Position numbers and translations under genes: made by a program. A stretch of 64,000 nucleotides of DNA from Flavobacterium acetivorans (lineage in GTDB: Bacteria > Bacteroidota > Bacteroidia > Flavobacteriales > Flavobacteriaceae): assembly GCF_020911885.1 (NCBI RefSeq), contig NZ_CP087132.1:2294001-2358000 (forward strand). The letters run 5' to 3'. Below, piece by piece: positions 1 through 8,317 of the stretch. The notes under the pieces were generated by a model, which made no database searches, was not told the DNA's origin, and saw only the letters and a program-made list of their open reading frames with translations. Every line of letters begins with the position of its first letter. Position 1 is the stretch's first letter.

Positions 1-1003
1 TTTTTAGGATTTCAGACTTCTGTTCATTGGAGTACAAGGACAAAAGATTATTAGGAAGCGTTTTCTTCTTTTGTTTTTCTTCTTGTACACGAGCAACTGT
101 ATTGGTTATCCCTGTTCTTAGATTGATATTTTCCGAATAGGAGATGATCTCTGTTTTTAAATTTTTGCTTAATGAATCTAAGGTGTAGTTTAGTTCATTG
201 GCAGTAAGCATAGTATTGGTGTTGCTAATGTCAGTATCATCAACCGTACTTGCATTTAATTGCGACAAGTCAATATTGATGGTGTATTTTTTGAAAGAGC
301 TCTTGGCAAAAGGTAATTTGGCTCTGTCAGTATATTTCTTTGGAACAATATCCTCATAGTAATTACCGTCATTAAGGACTAATTGCAGGATACTTGATTT
401 TTCGCTACTGATTAATTCGCCATCTTTGGCTTTAATGACTGTTTTACTGCCATCACCTATATTGGATTTTTTATGAATGGTTATGCCTGTAAGGATGTTT
501 CCATTGTCTCCTGATTTTTTATTGACTTTGATATTATAAGCGCCTACATCACTAAATTGTCCTTCGGCTATGGCCAATGCTGGTTTTACTTGTGCAATAT
601 TTTTTCTAAAGTTGATGAACTTATATTCAGCATAAGGAATCACATTATTGGCAAATAAAAAGGCAACAAAACTTAACAAGAAGATGAATATCGTAAGACT
701 TCTCATTGATCTTTGCAATGATATTCCAGAAGATTTCATTGCAGCAAACTCGTAGTTTTCGGCCAGATTGCCAAAAGTCATAATGGAAGCCAGTAATATC
801 GATAAGGGCAGTACTAAGGGTATAATTCGAGGCATCGAAAACAGCAGGAACTTAATAATCATGAAGATATCCAGATCCTTGCCTGCCAGTTCTGCAATGA
901 ACAACCAAATGGTTTGAAGTATGAATATAAAAAACAAGATTACAAATACCGTAGTAAATGTAATCAGGAATGTTTTTAATAAGTATTTGTCAAGAATTTT
1001 CAC
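1..1003 (-). CDS. LptF/LptG family permease, partial (C-terminus beyond window)
   Basis: The minus strand reads an uninterrupted protein starting MKILDKYLLKTFLITFTTVF and running off the left edge. It has an N-terminal membrane segment, a second hydrophobic stretch (VLPLSILLASIMTFGNLAE, about residues 57-76), the family-typical NYEFAAMKSSGIS segment and a third membrane helix before a long periplasmic beta-rich region. This is the pattern of the YjgP/YjgQ (LptF/LptG) permeases, which with LptB extract lipopolysaccharide from the inner membrane. The start is GTG at 1001-1003, 7 bp after the lolA stop, with no in-frame ATG upstream, so it is probably co-transcribed with lolA. LptF and LptG cannot be told apart here. 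Confidence 0.88.
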   Translation of the reverse strand, partial: MKILDKYLLKTFLITFTTVFVILFFIFILQTIWLFIAELAGKDLDIFMIIKFLLFSMPRIIPLVLPLSILLASIMTFGNLAENYEFAAMKSSGISLQRSMRSLTIFIFLLSFVAFLFANNVIPYAEYKFINFRKNIAQVKPALAIAEGQFSDVGAYNIKVNKKSGDNGNILTGITIHKKSNIGDGSKTVIKAKDGELISSEKSSILQLVLNDGNYYEDIVPKKYTDRAKLPFAKSSFKKYTINIDLSQLNASTVDDTDISNTNTMLTANELNYTLDSLSKNLKTEIISYSENINLRTGITNTVARVQEEKQKKKTLPNNLLSLYSNEQKSEILK

Positions 1004-1010
1004 CTAGGGA

Positions 1011-1652
1011 TTAATCTAATTTATTGATGTAATAATTTGGATATTTACTTTCGGCAAAGGTAAATTGATTTTTTGATAAAGGTTGGTTGGTTTTAAAAGA
1101 ATTAACGGTTAAAGTTGTTTTTGTTCCTTTTTTACCTACTTCAATCAAATTGTAGATGTGTTTGGTTTGTATATCGATTCCCAATTGGATCTCTTTTCTT
1201 TGATCCCTATTGTTTGTTGGGATCAGTTTTATATATTGAATTTTTCTTCCTTTGATATTTTGTAAATCAGCCATAGTATAACGGTATCCACTATTAAAAA
1301 AAGTCAACATCTTTGATGGCGTAATGGCATTGTCGTCTTTTTCGTTAAAACTAGAGATGGTGATTTCTTCATCTTCAGGGACAATAGTATAGGTTTTCTT
1401 TCCGTCAAAAATTTTAGTAATTCCCATGAAATTCAAAACATATTGATTGTTTTTCATCGTTACATTTCCTTTACTGTCCTGATTAATGTTTTCTTTGGAA
1501 TTATTCAAGGAATATTTGAAATCGATTACAATATTGTCATAGCTTTTTACTTTTGAAGTTACCTGATCTAAAAGCTCTTTTGCTTTTTTGTCTTGGGCTT
1601 GTATCGAAAAGCTAAAAAGTAAAATAAATGCAATCTGAATAATTTTGTTCAT
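1011..1652 (-). CDS. lolA: Outer membrane lipoprotein carrier protein LolA-like
   Basis: A 213-residue periplasmic protein with a Sec signal peptide (MNKIIQIAFILLFSFSIQAQ) followed by a LolA-type fold: KAKELLDQVTSKVKSY, then alternating beta strands. LolA ferries lipoproteins from the LolCDE complex to the outer membrane. The frame stays open 39 bases further upstream, but ATG at 1650-1652 is chosen because it begins exactly at the signal peptide and sits 4 bases after the ftsK stop. The preceding residues would overlap ftsK and spoil the signal sequence. Neighbouring LptF/LptG supports an envelope-transport role. Sequence-level LolA similarity in Bacteroidota is weak, so the name rests on length, signal and context. 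Confidence 0.8.
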   Translation of the reverse strand: MNKIIQIAFILLFSFSIQAQDKKAKELLDQVTSKVKSYDNIVIDFKYSLNNSKENINQDSKGNVTMKNNQYVLNFMGITKIFDGKKTYTIVPEDEEITISSFNEKDDNAITPSKMLTFFNSGYRYTMADLQNIKGRKIQYIKLIPTNNRDQRKEIQLGIDIQTKHIYNLIEVGKKGTKTTLTVNSFKTNQPLSKNQFTFAESKYPNYYINKLD

Positions 1653-1656
1653 GGTA

Positions 1657-4098
1657 TTAATTATTTTGTTCGTTGTTGAAAAATTGATCAAGAGAGCTCA
1701 TGTCTAGGATGTTTACGCTTCTTGCCTTGCTTCCTTCAAAGGGTCCTACAATTCCGGCTGCTTCAAGTTGGTCAATCAATCGACCGGCTCTGTTGTAGCC
1801 TAACTTCAGTTTTCTTTGCAACAATGATGCCGAACCTTGCTGGGCATTGACAATAATTTCTGCAGCTTCTCTAAACAGGGTATCTCTTTCGGAAATATCC
1901 ATATCAAGATTGATGCCACTATCTTCTCCTACAAATTCTGGAAGCAGGTAAGCTGTTGCGTATGCTTTTTGGGAACCAATAAAATCAGTGATTTTCTCCA
2001 CTTCGGGTGTGTCTATAAACGCACATTGTACGCGTACGACATCGTTACCGTTGGTATAAAGTAAATCTCCGCGTCCAATCAATTGATCCGCACCTTGGGT
2101 GTCCAAAATGGTTCTGGAATCAATTTTGGAGGTAACTCTAAAAGCGATTCTGGCTGGGAAGTTGGCCTTTATCAAACCGGTAATTACGTTTACCGAAGGT
2201 CGTTGTGTGGCAATAATCAAATGAATTCCAATAGCACGCGCTAATTGAGCCAAGCGGGCAATAGGAATTTCAACTTCTTTTCCTGCAGTCATAATCAAAT
2301 CGGCAAACTCATCGACAACTAATATGATATAAGGAAGAAAACGATGTCCATTTTCAGGATTCAGCTTTCTGGATTTAAATTTATCGTTGTATTCTTTTAT
2401 GTTTCGAACCATCGCATCTTTCAATAGTGAATAACGATTATCCATTTCCACACAAAGTGAATTCAAAGTGTTCACCACCTTAGCATTATCAGTGATAATG
2501 GCGTCTTCGGTATCAGGTAGTTTGGCCAGATAATGTCTTTCAATCTTATTGAAGAGTGTCAATTCTACTTTTTTAGGATCGACCAATACAAATTTGACTT
2601 CGGCAGGGTGTTTTTTGTATAAAAGTGAAGTCAAAACGGCATTCAAACCAACTGATTTTCCTTGTCCGGTAGCACCCGCCATCAAAAGGTGAGGCATTTT
2701 GGCTAAATCTACCACAAAAGTTTCGTTCGAAATCGTTTTTCCAAGGGCAATTGGAAGCTCCATTTCGGCTTCTTGAAATTTGGCTGATCCAATAACACTT
2801 TTCATCGAAACCATTGTAGGATTCTTGTTAGGCACCTCGATTCCTATGGTTCCTTTTCCAGGAATAGGAGCGATAATACGAATTCCTAATGCCGAAAGCG
2901 ATAAAGCAATATCGTCTTCTAAGCTCTTAATTTTAGAGATACGAATTCCAGCTTCGGGAACAATTTCATATAAGGTAACCGATGGTCCAACGGTTGCTTT
3001 TATTTGTGCAATCTCAATTTTATAATTGCGAAGCGTATCTACAATTTTGTTTTTATTTTCTTCTAATTCCTCTTGGTTGATCGTAATTCCGCCAGTTGAA
3101 TATTCTTTTAATAAATCAATTGTAGGATATTTATAATTGGATAAATCCAAAGTAGGATCGAATAATCCAAAATCAGAAACTAATCTGGAAGCTAGATTTT
3201 CTTCAATAATATCTTCTTCCTGAGCTGTTTCAATCACGAAAGAATCCAAAGGATTTACTGTGTCATTGTTAAAAGGAGGAGGGACAATAATAGGTTTTGT
3301 AATAGGATCCAAATTGATTTCGGAAGAATGCGAGATAGTAGGTTTCAAAGATTCTTTGTTAATCTCAAATTGGGAAATCTTTGGTTTTAAAACAATATCT
3401 TCGAGTTCGTTTTGTTCGGCAACAGCAAATTCTTCCAAATTATAAGCGCCTTCGTTTTTGCTCATCGCAAGGGAACTCAAGTCTGTTTTAATGTCTTTTT
3501 TGGTATTTTCAAAGAAAGATTGGACTTTTTCAGGAGATAATTTGAGTTTAAAAATAAGATAAACAACCAAACCAAAAACCAGTGTCAAAAGCGTACCTGT
3601 TTTTCCGATATAATCCTGTAAAAATAAATTGAGTTCATATCCTACAACTCCTCCTAATTCTGGTAAGGAAGTGGCAAAAAAACCAAATAAAACCGATAGG
3701 ATAATGATGGCAAATAAGTCCCAAAACCAAATCCCTTTCAACTTTTTTGAGGAAAGATTCAGAATTAAAAAGATTCCTGTTAAGAAAAACAAACGAACAA
3801 ATAGGAAAGAGGCCAAGCCGAAACCGTTGTGTACAATTAAATCGGCCAAAAAAGCACCAAATTTCCCAAGCCAGTTTTGAACTGTTTCGGTTCTGTTTGT
3901 CAATTCGGCTACGGCACTTTGATCCACTTGTCCGTGAATATAAAATGAAATAAAGGCAATTGCTAAAGCAATAGAAAACAATACCAAAAGACAGCCCAAG
4001 ACAATCTTGTGCTGTTTTGTTATTTCCCAAGGTTTGCTAGCATCAGATTCGGACCTGTCTTTTTTTTGTAGAGGTTCTTTTTTTGTAGTTTTGGCCAT
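1657..4098 (-). CDS. ftsK: DNA translocase FtsK/SpoIIIE
   Basis: An 813-residue septal DNA pump that moves chromosome ends through the division site. Residues about 30-190 hold four to five membrane helices. A short low-complexity linker (about 200-310) follows, much shorter than the E. coli linker and typical of Bacteroidota. The motor domain then has Walker A GATGQGKS (about 474-482) and Walker B ILVVDEFADLI (about 593-603). The C-terminus is a gamma winged-helix (QGSASLLQRKLKLGYNRAGR) that in the family reads polar KOPS sequences. It lies between dgkA (18 bp upstream) and lolA (4 bp downstream), so one transcript is likely. Confidence 0.96.
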   Translation of the reverse strand: MAKTTKKEPLQKKDRSESDASKPWEITKQHKIVLGCLLVLFSIALAIAFISFYIHGQVDQSAVAELTNRTETVQNWLGKFGAFLADLIVHNGFGLASFLFVRLFFLTGIFLILNLSSKKLKGIWFWDLFAIIILSVLFGFFATSLPELGGVVGYELNLFLQDYIGKTGTLLTLVFGLVVYLIFKLKLSPEKVQSFFENTKKDIKTDLSSLAMSKNEGAYNLEEFAVAEQNELEDIVLKPKISQFEINKESLKPTISHSSEINLDPITKPIIVPPPFNNDTVNPLDSFVIETAQEEDIIEENLASRLVSDFGLFDPTLDLSNYKYPTIDLLKEYSTGGITINQEELEENKNKIVDTLRNYKIEIAQIKATVGPSVTLYEIVPEAGIRISKIKSLEDDIALSLSALGIRIIAPIPGKGTIGIEVPNKNPTMVSMKSVIGSAKFQEAEMELPIALGKTISNETFVVDLAKMPHLLMAGATGQGKSVGLNAVLTSLLYKKHPAEVKFVLVDPKKVELTLFNKIERHYLAKLPDTEDAIITDNAKVVNTLNSLCVEMDNRYSLLKDAMVRNIKEYNDKFKSRKLNPENGHRFLPYIILVVDEFADLIMTAGKEVEIPIARLAQLARAIGIHLIIATQRPSVNVITGLIKANFPARIAFRVTSKIDSRTILDTQGADQLIGRGDLLYTNGNDVVRVQCAFIDTPEVEKITDFIGSQKAYATAYLLPEFVGEDSGINLDMDISERDTLFREAAEIIVNAQQGSASLLQRKLKLGYNRAGRLIDQLEAAGIVGPFEGSKARSVNILDMSSLDQFFNNEQNN

Positions 4099-4116
4099 TC
4101 TAAATTGTTATAGTAC

Positions 4117-4491
4117 CTAAAATAAAATTGGTATATAAATGATTAAACCGATTGCGATTGCCGTCATTGCAGCAAAGAAAACAGCTCCTGCTGCAATATC
4201 TTTTATGAATCCAATTCTTTCATGATAATTTGGATGGATAAAATCAGCGATTTTTTCTACAGCAGTATTCAAGCCTTCTATACTTACCACTAATCCTATT
4301 GCTAGGGTTTGAAAAAGCCATTCTGTCTTGGAAATACCAAAATAGAAACCGGCAATGGTCATCAATATTCCTATTGAAAATTGAACCATAACGCTATGTT
4401 CAGTCGTAATCAATTTTATAGCTCCTTGAAGTGCATAGGTCATGCTTTTCATTCTTCCGGTAACGAAGCTGTTGTCTTTTTGAAATTCCAT
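4117..4491 (-). CDS. dgkA: DgkA-type diacylglycerol/undecaprenol kinase
   Basis: A 124-residue integral membrane lipid kinase. It carries the family signature EGLNTAVEKIADFIHP followed by KDIAAGAVFFAA, and three predicted membrane helices, the expected DgkA size and layout. The family phosphorylates diacylglycerol or undecaprenol using ATP at the cytoplasmic face, feeding phospholipid or cell-wall carrier recycling. Which lipid is used cannot be told from sequence. It lies 10 bp after thiol peroxidase and 18 bp before ftsK in the same minus-strand run. Confidence 0.92.
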   Translation of the reverse strand: MEFQKDNSFVTGRMKSMTYALQGAIKLITTEHSVMVQFSIGILMTIAGFYFGISKTEWLFQTLAIGLVVSIEGLNTAVEKIADFIHPNYHERIGFIKDIAAGAVFFAAMTAIAIGLIIYIPILF

Positions 4492-4501
4492 TAAAGAGGT
4501 A

Positions 4502-4999
4502 TTATAGTACTGCTAATGCAGCTTCGTAGTTAGGTTCATTAGCAATTTCAGCAACTTGTTCCGTATGAGTAATTACTCCGTTTTCGTCCACAATTATGAT
4601 TGCTCTGGAATGTAATCCTGTCAATGGTCCGTCAGTGATTTCTAATCCATTTGCTTTACCAAAACTACCTTCTTGGAAGTCAGATAAGTTGATTACATTT
4701 TCAATTCCTTCGGCACCACAAAAACGCTTTTGAGCAAATGGCAAATCTCTGGAGATACATAAAACGGCAGTATTCTCTAAGTTAGCTGCAGTCTCATTAA
4801 ATTTTCTGACAGAGGTAGCACAAGTTCCAGTGTCGATGCTTGGGAAGATATTTAAAATCAGTCTTTTTCCTGTAAAATCATTCATTGTAGCAATTGAAAG
4901 ATCGCTGTTTACTAATTTAAAATCAGATAGTTTAGTTCCTACTTTTGGTAATTCTCCTGAAGTGTTTATTGGATTTCCTCCTAATGTTATTGAAGCCAT
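4502..4999 (-). CDS. tpx: Thiol peroxidase Tpx (2-Cys peroxiredoxin)
   Basis: A 165-residue periplasmic/cytosolic-type thiol peroxidase without signal peptide. The peroxidatic Cys60 is in TGTCATSVRKFN and the resolving Cys94 in FAQKRFCGAEG, the spacing that distinguishes Tpx from other peroxiredoxins. It reduces hydrogen peroxide and alkyl hydroperoxides using thioredoxin. The N-terminus (MASITLGGNPINTSGELP) matches the family start. It is the first gene of the run tpx-dgkA-ftsK-lolA-lptF/G, with a -7 box just upstream, and shares the neighbourhood with thioredoxin and AhpC-type peroxiredoxin, giving a small oxidative-stress cluster. Confidence 0.95.
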   Translation of the reverse strand: MASITLGGNPINTSGELPKVGTKLSDFKLVNSDLSIATMNDFTGKRLILNIFPSIDTGTCATSVRKFNETAANLENTAVLCISRDLPFAQKRFCGAEGIENVINLSDFQEGSFGKANGLEITDGPLTGLHSRAIIIVDENGVITHTEQVAEIANEPNYEAALAVL

Positions 5000-5021
5000 A
5001 ATTTATTTTTTTAATGAGGTT

Positions 5022-5029
5022 CAAAAGTA
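5022..5029 (-). promoter_or_regulatory. Putative -7 box of the tpx operon
   Basis: The minus strand reads TACTTTTG, matching the Bacteroidota -7 consensus TAnnTTTG, 23 bases upstream of the tpx start codon. No clear -33 TTG is seen at the usual distance, so support rests on the one box and its position. Confidence 0.5.
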
Positions 5030-5106
5030 TGAAAATTATTTAAGAATAATAGGGATGGTTTTGAGATTTTAGAACAATAGGAAAAGGACAGTCTAATGCA
5101 GGGGCG

Positions 5107-5138
5107 AAAAAAAAACGTCCTTATTTCTAAGCACGTTT
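5107..5138 (-). terminator. Rho-independent terminator after the thioredoxin pair
   Basis: On the minus strand AAACGT-G-CTTA, loop GAAA, TAAG-G-ACGTTT forms a stem with one G/G mismatch, followed by a run of T. It lies 29 bases beyond the stop of the small gene at 5167 and ends the thioredoxin transcript before tpx. Confidence 0.75.
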
Positions 5139-5166
5139 CTTTAGTAGTTTAATTGGGTGAAGATTT

Positions 5167-5424
5167 CTATTTATCAATTGAGCCCAAAACTCTTTTCATA
5201 AAAGTATTTAATGCTTCTTTTTTATCTGTTCCGTTTTTGACCAATTTGTGAACTTCTAATGCACCATACATATTAGAAATCAGCTCGCCTATAACATCCA
5301 GTTCTTCATCTTTCAAAGAGGGAATTTCTGTCATTGCTTCCAGAACTTCAATGGTTTCTATGATATAATCCTGATCGTTTTCTTCTATAAACTGCGTTAG
5401 ATGCTTTATTACGGGTAATTTCAT
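5167..5424 (-). CDS. Small acidic helical protein (DUF6952-like)
   Basis: An 85-residue protein, predicted all-helical, rich in Glu/Asp, with no cysteine, signal peptide or membrane segment (MKLPVIKHLTQFIEEND...). It resembles, from memory, the small family annotated DUF6952 that sits next to thioredoxin in flavobacteria. Its function is unknown. It is encoded 103 bases downstream of the thioredoxin gene on the same strand, and both are followed by the terminator at 5107-5138, so a shared transcript and a redox-related role are plausible but unproven. Confidence 0.75.
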   Translation of the reverse strand: MKLPVIKHLTQFIEENDQDYIIETIEVLEAMTEIPSLKDEELDVIGELISNMYGALEVHKLVKNGTDKKEALNTFMKRVLGSIDK

Positions 5425-5527
5425 TTTAGATTTTTTAGATTGTTTGACGTTTTAGATTTTTAGACTTTCTTGAAAATTTAGACAAGCTCTAAGAAGTCTA
5501 AAATACTAAGGAGTCTAACTTATCTAA

Positions 5528-5836
5528 TTAGGCTATTTCGCTTACTAATTCGGCCAAAACCTCGGCTTTGTTTGTTTGGGTTTCGTTTACTAATTTTCCA
5601 TTTACAAAAGTGGCAAAAGTGGGTAAATTACTAACATTAGCTAACTTTCTTGATTCAGGTGAATTTTCAGCATCAACAAGCACAAAAGTAATCGCATCGT
5701 TTTCTGAAGCCAATTTTTTGAATTTTGGTTTCATAATGCGACAATTTCCACACCAGGAGGCCGAAAATTGAACCACAACTTTTTGGTTTTCAGTGATTAA
5801 ATCAGCTAATTTATCTTCGTTTAAATCGATTAACAT
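5528..5836 (-). CDS. Thioredoxin-family protein with WCGNC active site
   Basis: A 102-residue cytoplasmic thioredoxin-fold protein. The redox motif is W28-C-G-N-C32, whereas canonical thioredoxin has CGPC. The cis-proline strand NLPTFATFVNGK and the length match a minimal thioredoxin. The proline-to-asparagine change is expected to shift redox potential or partner choice. It is transcribed between the peroxiredoxin (5925-6563) and the small helical gene, and may supply electrons to the two peroxidases nearby. Confidence 0.88.
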   Translation of the reverse strand: MLIDLNEDKLADLITENQKVVVQFSASWCGNCRIMKPKFKKLASENDAITFVLVDAENSPESRKLANVSNLPTFATFVNGKLVNETQTNKAEVLAELVSEIA

Positions 5837-5870
5837 AATTTATAATTTTTAAAGTTTAAGGTAAAAATAA

Positions 5871-5906
5871 TGGCAATTAAATACACCCAAAGTGCTTTAA
5901 TTGCCA
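5871..5906 (-). terminator. Hairpin terminator after the peroxiredoxin gene
   Basis: A perfect 11-bp inverted repeat TGGCAATTAAA / TTTAATTGCCA with a 14-base loop. On the minus strand it lies 19 bases after the peroxiredoxin stop codon and is followed by TTATTTTTA. This is only a moderate U-tract, so termination strength is uncertain. Confidence 0.55.
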
Positions 5907-5924
5907 TTAGGAGGATGTTTTTTA

Positions 5925-6563
5925 TTAGTTTAAGCTCAAATATGCAGCAGTACTTTTTCTGTCAGCACTCATTGCTTCTTTACCAGCTTCCCAGTTAGCA
6001 GGACATACTTCACCTTTTTCTTGAATGTGAGTGTAAGCGTCAACCATACGTAAGTATTCGTTTACGTTACGACCAAGAGGCATATCATTTACACTTTCGT
6101 GGAAAATTTTACCAGTTTCATCAATTAAATAAGTCGCTCTGAAAGTAACATTAGATCCTTCAACAATTACTGAATCAGTTTCTTCACTGTATTCTGTTGA
6201 ATCGATATCAAGAATACCTAAGATGTTCGATAAGTTTCTGTTAGTATCGGCAAGAATTGGGTAAGTTACTCCTTCAATTCCACCATTGTTTTTTGGTGTG
6301 TTTAACCATGCAAAATGCACTTCGTTGGTATCACAAGAAGCACCAATTACGATTGTGTTTCTTTTTTCAAATTCCGGCAAAGCTGCTTGAAAAGCGTGAA
6401 GTTCAGTTGGACAAACAAAAGTAAAATCTTTTGGGTACCAAAACAAAAGTACTTTTTTGTTGTTTTTTGTAGCTTCTTCAAAGATGTTGATTTTCAAATT
6501 ATCGCCCATTTCTGAGATGGCGTCAACTGCAATGCTTGGGAATTTTTTTCCTACTAATGACAT
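5925..6563 (-). CDS. Typical 2-Cys peroxiredoxin (AhpC/TSA family)
   Basis: A 212-residue cytoplasmic peroxidase. The peroxidatic Cys51 is in DFTFVCPTEL and the resolving Cys187 in GEVCPANW, the arrangement of AhpC/Prx1-type dimers, which reduce peroxides and are recharged by thioredoxin or AhpF. No AhpF lies nearby, and the adjacent thioredoxin-like gene is a candidate reductant. An upstream -7-like box (6599-6606) and a downstream hairpin (5871-5906) suggest a single-gene transcript. Confidence 0.95.
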   Translation of the reverse strand: MSLVGKKFPSIAVDAISEMGDNLKINIFEEATKNNKKVLLFWYPKDFTFVCPTELHAFQAALPEFEKRNTIVIGASCDTNEVHFAWLNTPKNNGGIEGVTYPILADTNRNLSNILGILDIDSTEYSEETDSVIVEGSNVTFRATYLIDETGKIFHESVNDMPLGRNVNEYLRMVDAYTHIQEKGEVCPANWEAGKEAMSADRKSTAAYLSLN

Positions 6564-6598
6564 ATTATTTATTTTAGATTAATTTTTTAATTCTGCTG

Positions 6599-6606
6599 CA
6601 AAAATA
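6599..6606 (-). promoter_or_regulatory. Putative -7 box of the peroxiredoxin gene
   Basis: The minus strand reads TATTTTTG (TAnnTTTG), 35 bases before the start codon. A TTG lies 21 bases further upstream (6628-6630, minus strand), compatible with a -33 element. Confidence 0.5.
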
Positions 6607-6703
6607 AGACAAACAGAAGGGTTATAGCAATAAGATTTGATTGTAAAATTTTATCAGATAATAAGTTTTAGCTATCATGTTGCAACTAAGCCATAATAAA
6701 ATA

Positions 6704-8299
6704 TTATAAGTTGCTGATAATTACCGGAAGTGTTCCTTTACATTCAGAATTGTCCAGCAATTGCTGGGCGGCGCTTTCTTGAAATTCTGTAAAATCTTGG
6801 TATATTTGCACGATTCCTAAAGCCGATTTTAGGTTTGGAATTATTTGTAAGGCATAAGGATTTCCAAATACGTATAAAATACAACTTTTAGTACTAAATA
6901 TATTTTTCAAAAATTCCAAAATTTCCTCTTCAATGTCAAAATTATTCAATGGCTTTGCCTTTGGAACGAATAGAGAAATTAGTAAAGTATCATAATCGGT
7001 CAGGCTTTTTTCTATGCTATCGATTGAATCGATTTCGTCCATTTCAATTGCAAATTCTGCGGAAAGAATCGTTTTATTTAAGGTTTCGAAAAAAGGATTA
7101 TCGATGTTTTTATAAAGACTCACTTTGGCTAGCGCTCCTTTTTTGGATGCATCCAAAATGACTGTGCTATTGTTATTGTCTCTTATTTTTGTGATCGAAT
7201 TTTGGGCAATCTTACGATTCAAATCGGATGCAGCTTCAAAATTTAAATTTCCTTTTGGTTGGTTGTCAACTAAAATTCCCGCTTTTTGCTTGCATTTCAT
7301 TAAACGCTTGTAACTAGCTTCAATACGCTCCGGTGTGGCGTTTTCGAGGATTTCCTGAATGCCTTCTTCAACATTTTCGGCAAAACACAATACATCGTTT
7401 CCTGCATTGAAAGCTTGCCATTCGAGCTGGCCTTTTTGGTCATACAATTTGGAAACGCTATGCATATTCAAAGCATCCGAAATCACTAATCCATCATAAT
7501 GTAATTGCTCGCGCAAAAGCGTTTCAATTACCGATTTTGATAAGGTTGCCGAGGTATTTTTGCCATCATTTAAGGCAGGAACAGCTAAATGTCCAATCAT
7601 AATCGAGTCAACATCGTTTTCTATTCCTTTGATAAAAGGATACAATTCATTTTCGAGTAATTGATCTAATGTTTCTTCCAAAATAGGTAAACCCAGATGT
7701 GAATCGACATTGGTGTTTCCGTGTCCGGGAAAATGCTTGAGACAGCCTAAAACTCCCACATCGTTCATACCTCTTAAATATTCAAGAGTAAAACGCGCCA
7801 CTTTTTCTTTATTTTCGCCAAAAGAGCGGTAGCCAATTACCGGATTATTCGGGTTGTTGTTGATATCTGCTAATGGTGCCAAATTGTAATGAATTCCTGC
7901 TGATTTTAGATCTAAGCCAATTTGTTTTCCTACTTCGTAAACTAAATGAGATTCGCTCTCCGGCAAAGCACCAAGAGTGATTGCATAGGGATATTGCGGT
8001 GTTTTTTCGACACGCATGGCTAAACCCCATTCGGCATCGATACTCATTAAAAGTGGAGTAGTAGCACATTTCTGATAACGAATTACAAGTTCTTTCAAAC
8101 GTTCATAGCTGTCGTCGTTGAAAACAATTTTCTTTTTGGTCTCATAATTGGTGGCTGCGCTGGCTCTGCTGTGAAAAAAGGTAAGCCCGCCAATATTATG
8201 TTCCTTGATTAATCGCTCTGTTGCTTGAATATTTTCTTCGGTATCGTTTATGAAAACGGCGGGAAAAAAGAATTGTCCTATTTTTTGTTCTAATGTCAT
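6704..8299 (-). CDS. Cytoplasmic GH3 beta-N-acetylglucosaminidase (NagZ-type)
   Basis: A 531-residue glycoside hydrolase family 3 protein. The N-terminal barrel carries the NagZ signature K188-HFPGHGNTNVDSH, whose His-Asp pair is the acid/base in bacterial NagZ, and the nucleophile Asp275 in GLVISDALNM. A second domain follows after about residue 350. There is no signal peptide: the barrel begins at residue 1 (MTLEQKIGQFFF), so it should act in the cytoplasm. NagZ removes GlcNAc from GlcNAc-anhydroMurNAc-peptides. It lies 18 bp after the AmpG-like permease, which in other bacteria imports exactly that substrate, and AnmK is encoded nearby. Confidence 0.88.
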   Translation of the reverse strand: MTLEQKIGQFFFPAVFINDTEENIQATERLIKEHNIGGLTFFHSRASAATNYETKKKIVFNDDSYERLKELVIRYQKCATTPLLMSIDAEWGLAMRVEKTPQYPYAITLGALPESESHLVYEVGKQIGLDLKSAGIHYNLAPLADINNNPNNPVIGYRSFGENKEKVARFTLEYLRGMNDVGVLGCLKHFPGHGNTNVDSHLGLPILEETLDQLLENELYPFIKGIENDVDSIMIGHLAVPALNDGKNTSATLSKSVIETLLREQLHYDGLVISDALNMHSVSKLYDQKGQLEWQAFNAGNDVLCFAENVEEGIQEILENATPERIEASYKRLMKCKQKAGILVDNQPKGNLNFEAASDLNRKIAQNSITKIRDNNNSTVILDASKKGALAKVSLYKNIDNPFFETLNKTILSAEFAIEMDEIDSIDSIEKSLTDYDTLLISLFVPKAKPLNNFDIEEEILEFLKNIFSTKSCILYVFGNPYALQIIPNLKSALGIVQIYQDFTEFQESAAQQLLDNSECKGTLPVIISNL

Positions 8300-8317
8300 T
8301 CTTAAACTGTTATTATT

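Noticed and set aside
3635..4030. Long open frame (131 codons) in another frame of ftsK
   Set aside because: It lies entirely inside the confidently coding ftsK frame and has no protein-like features.
5434..5527. Repetitive TTAGATTTTT-type sequence between the small helical gene and thioredoxin
   Set aside because: Simple AT-rich text with imperfect short repeats; no regular unit or array and no clear function.
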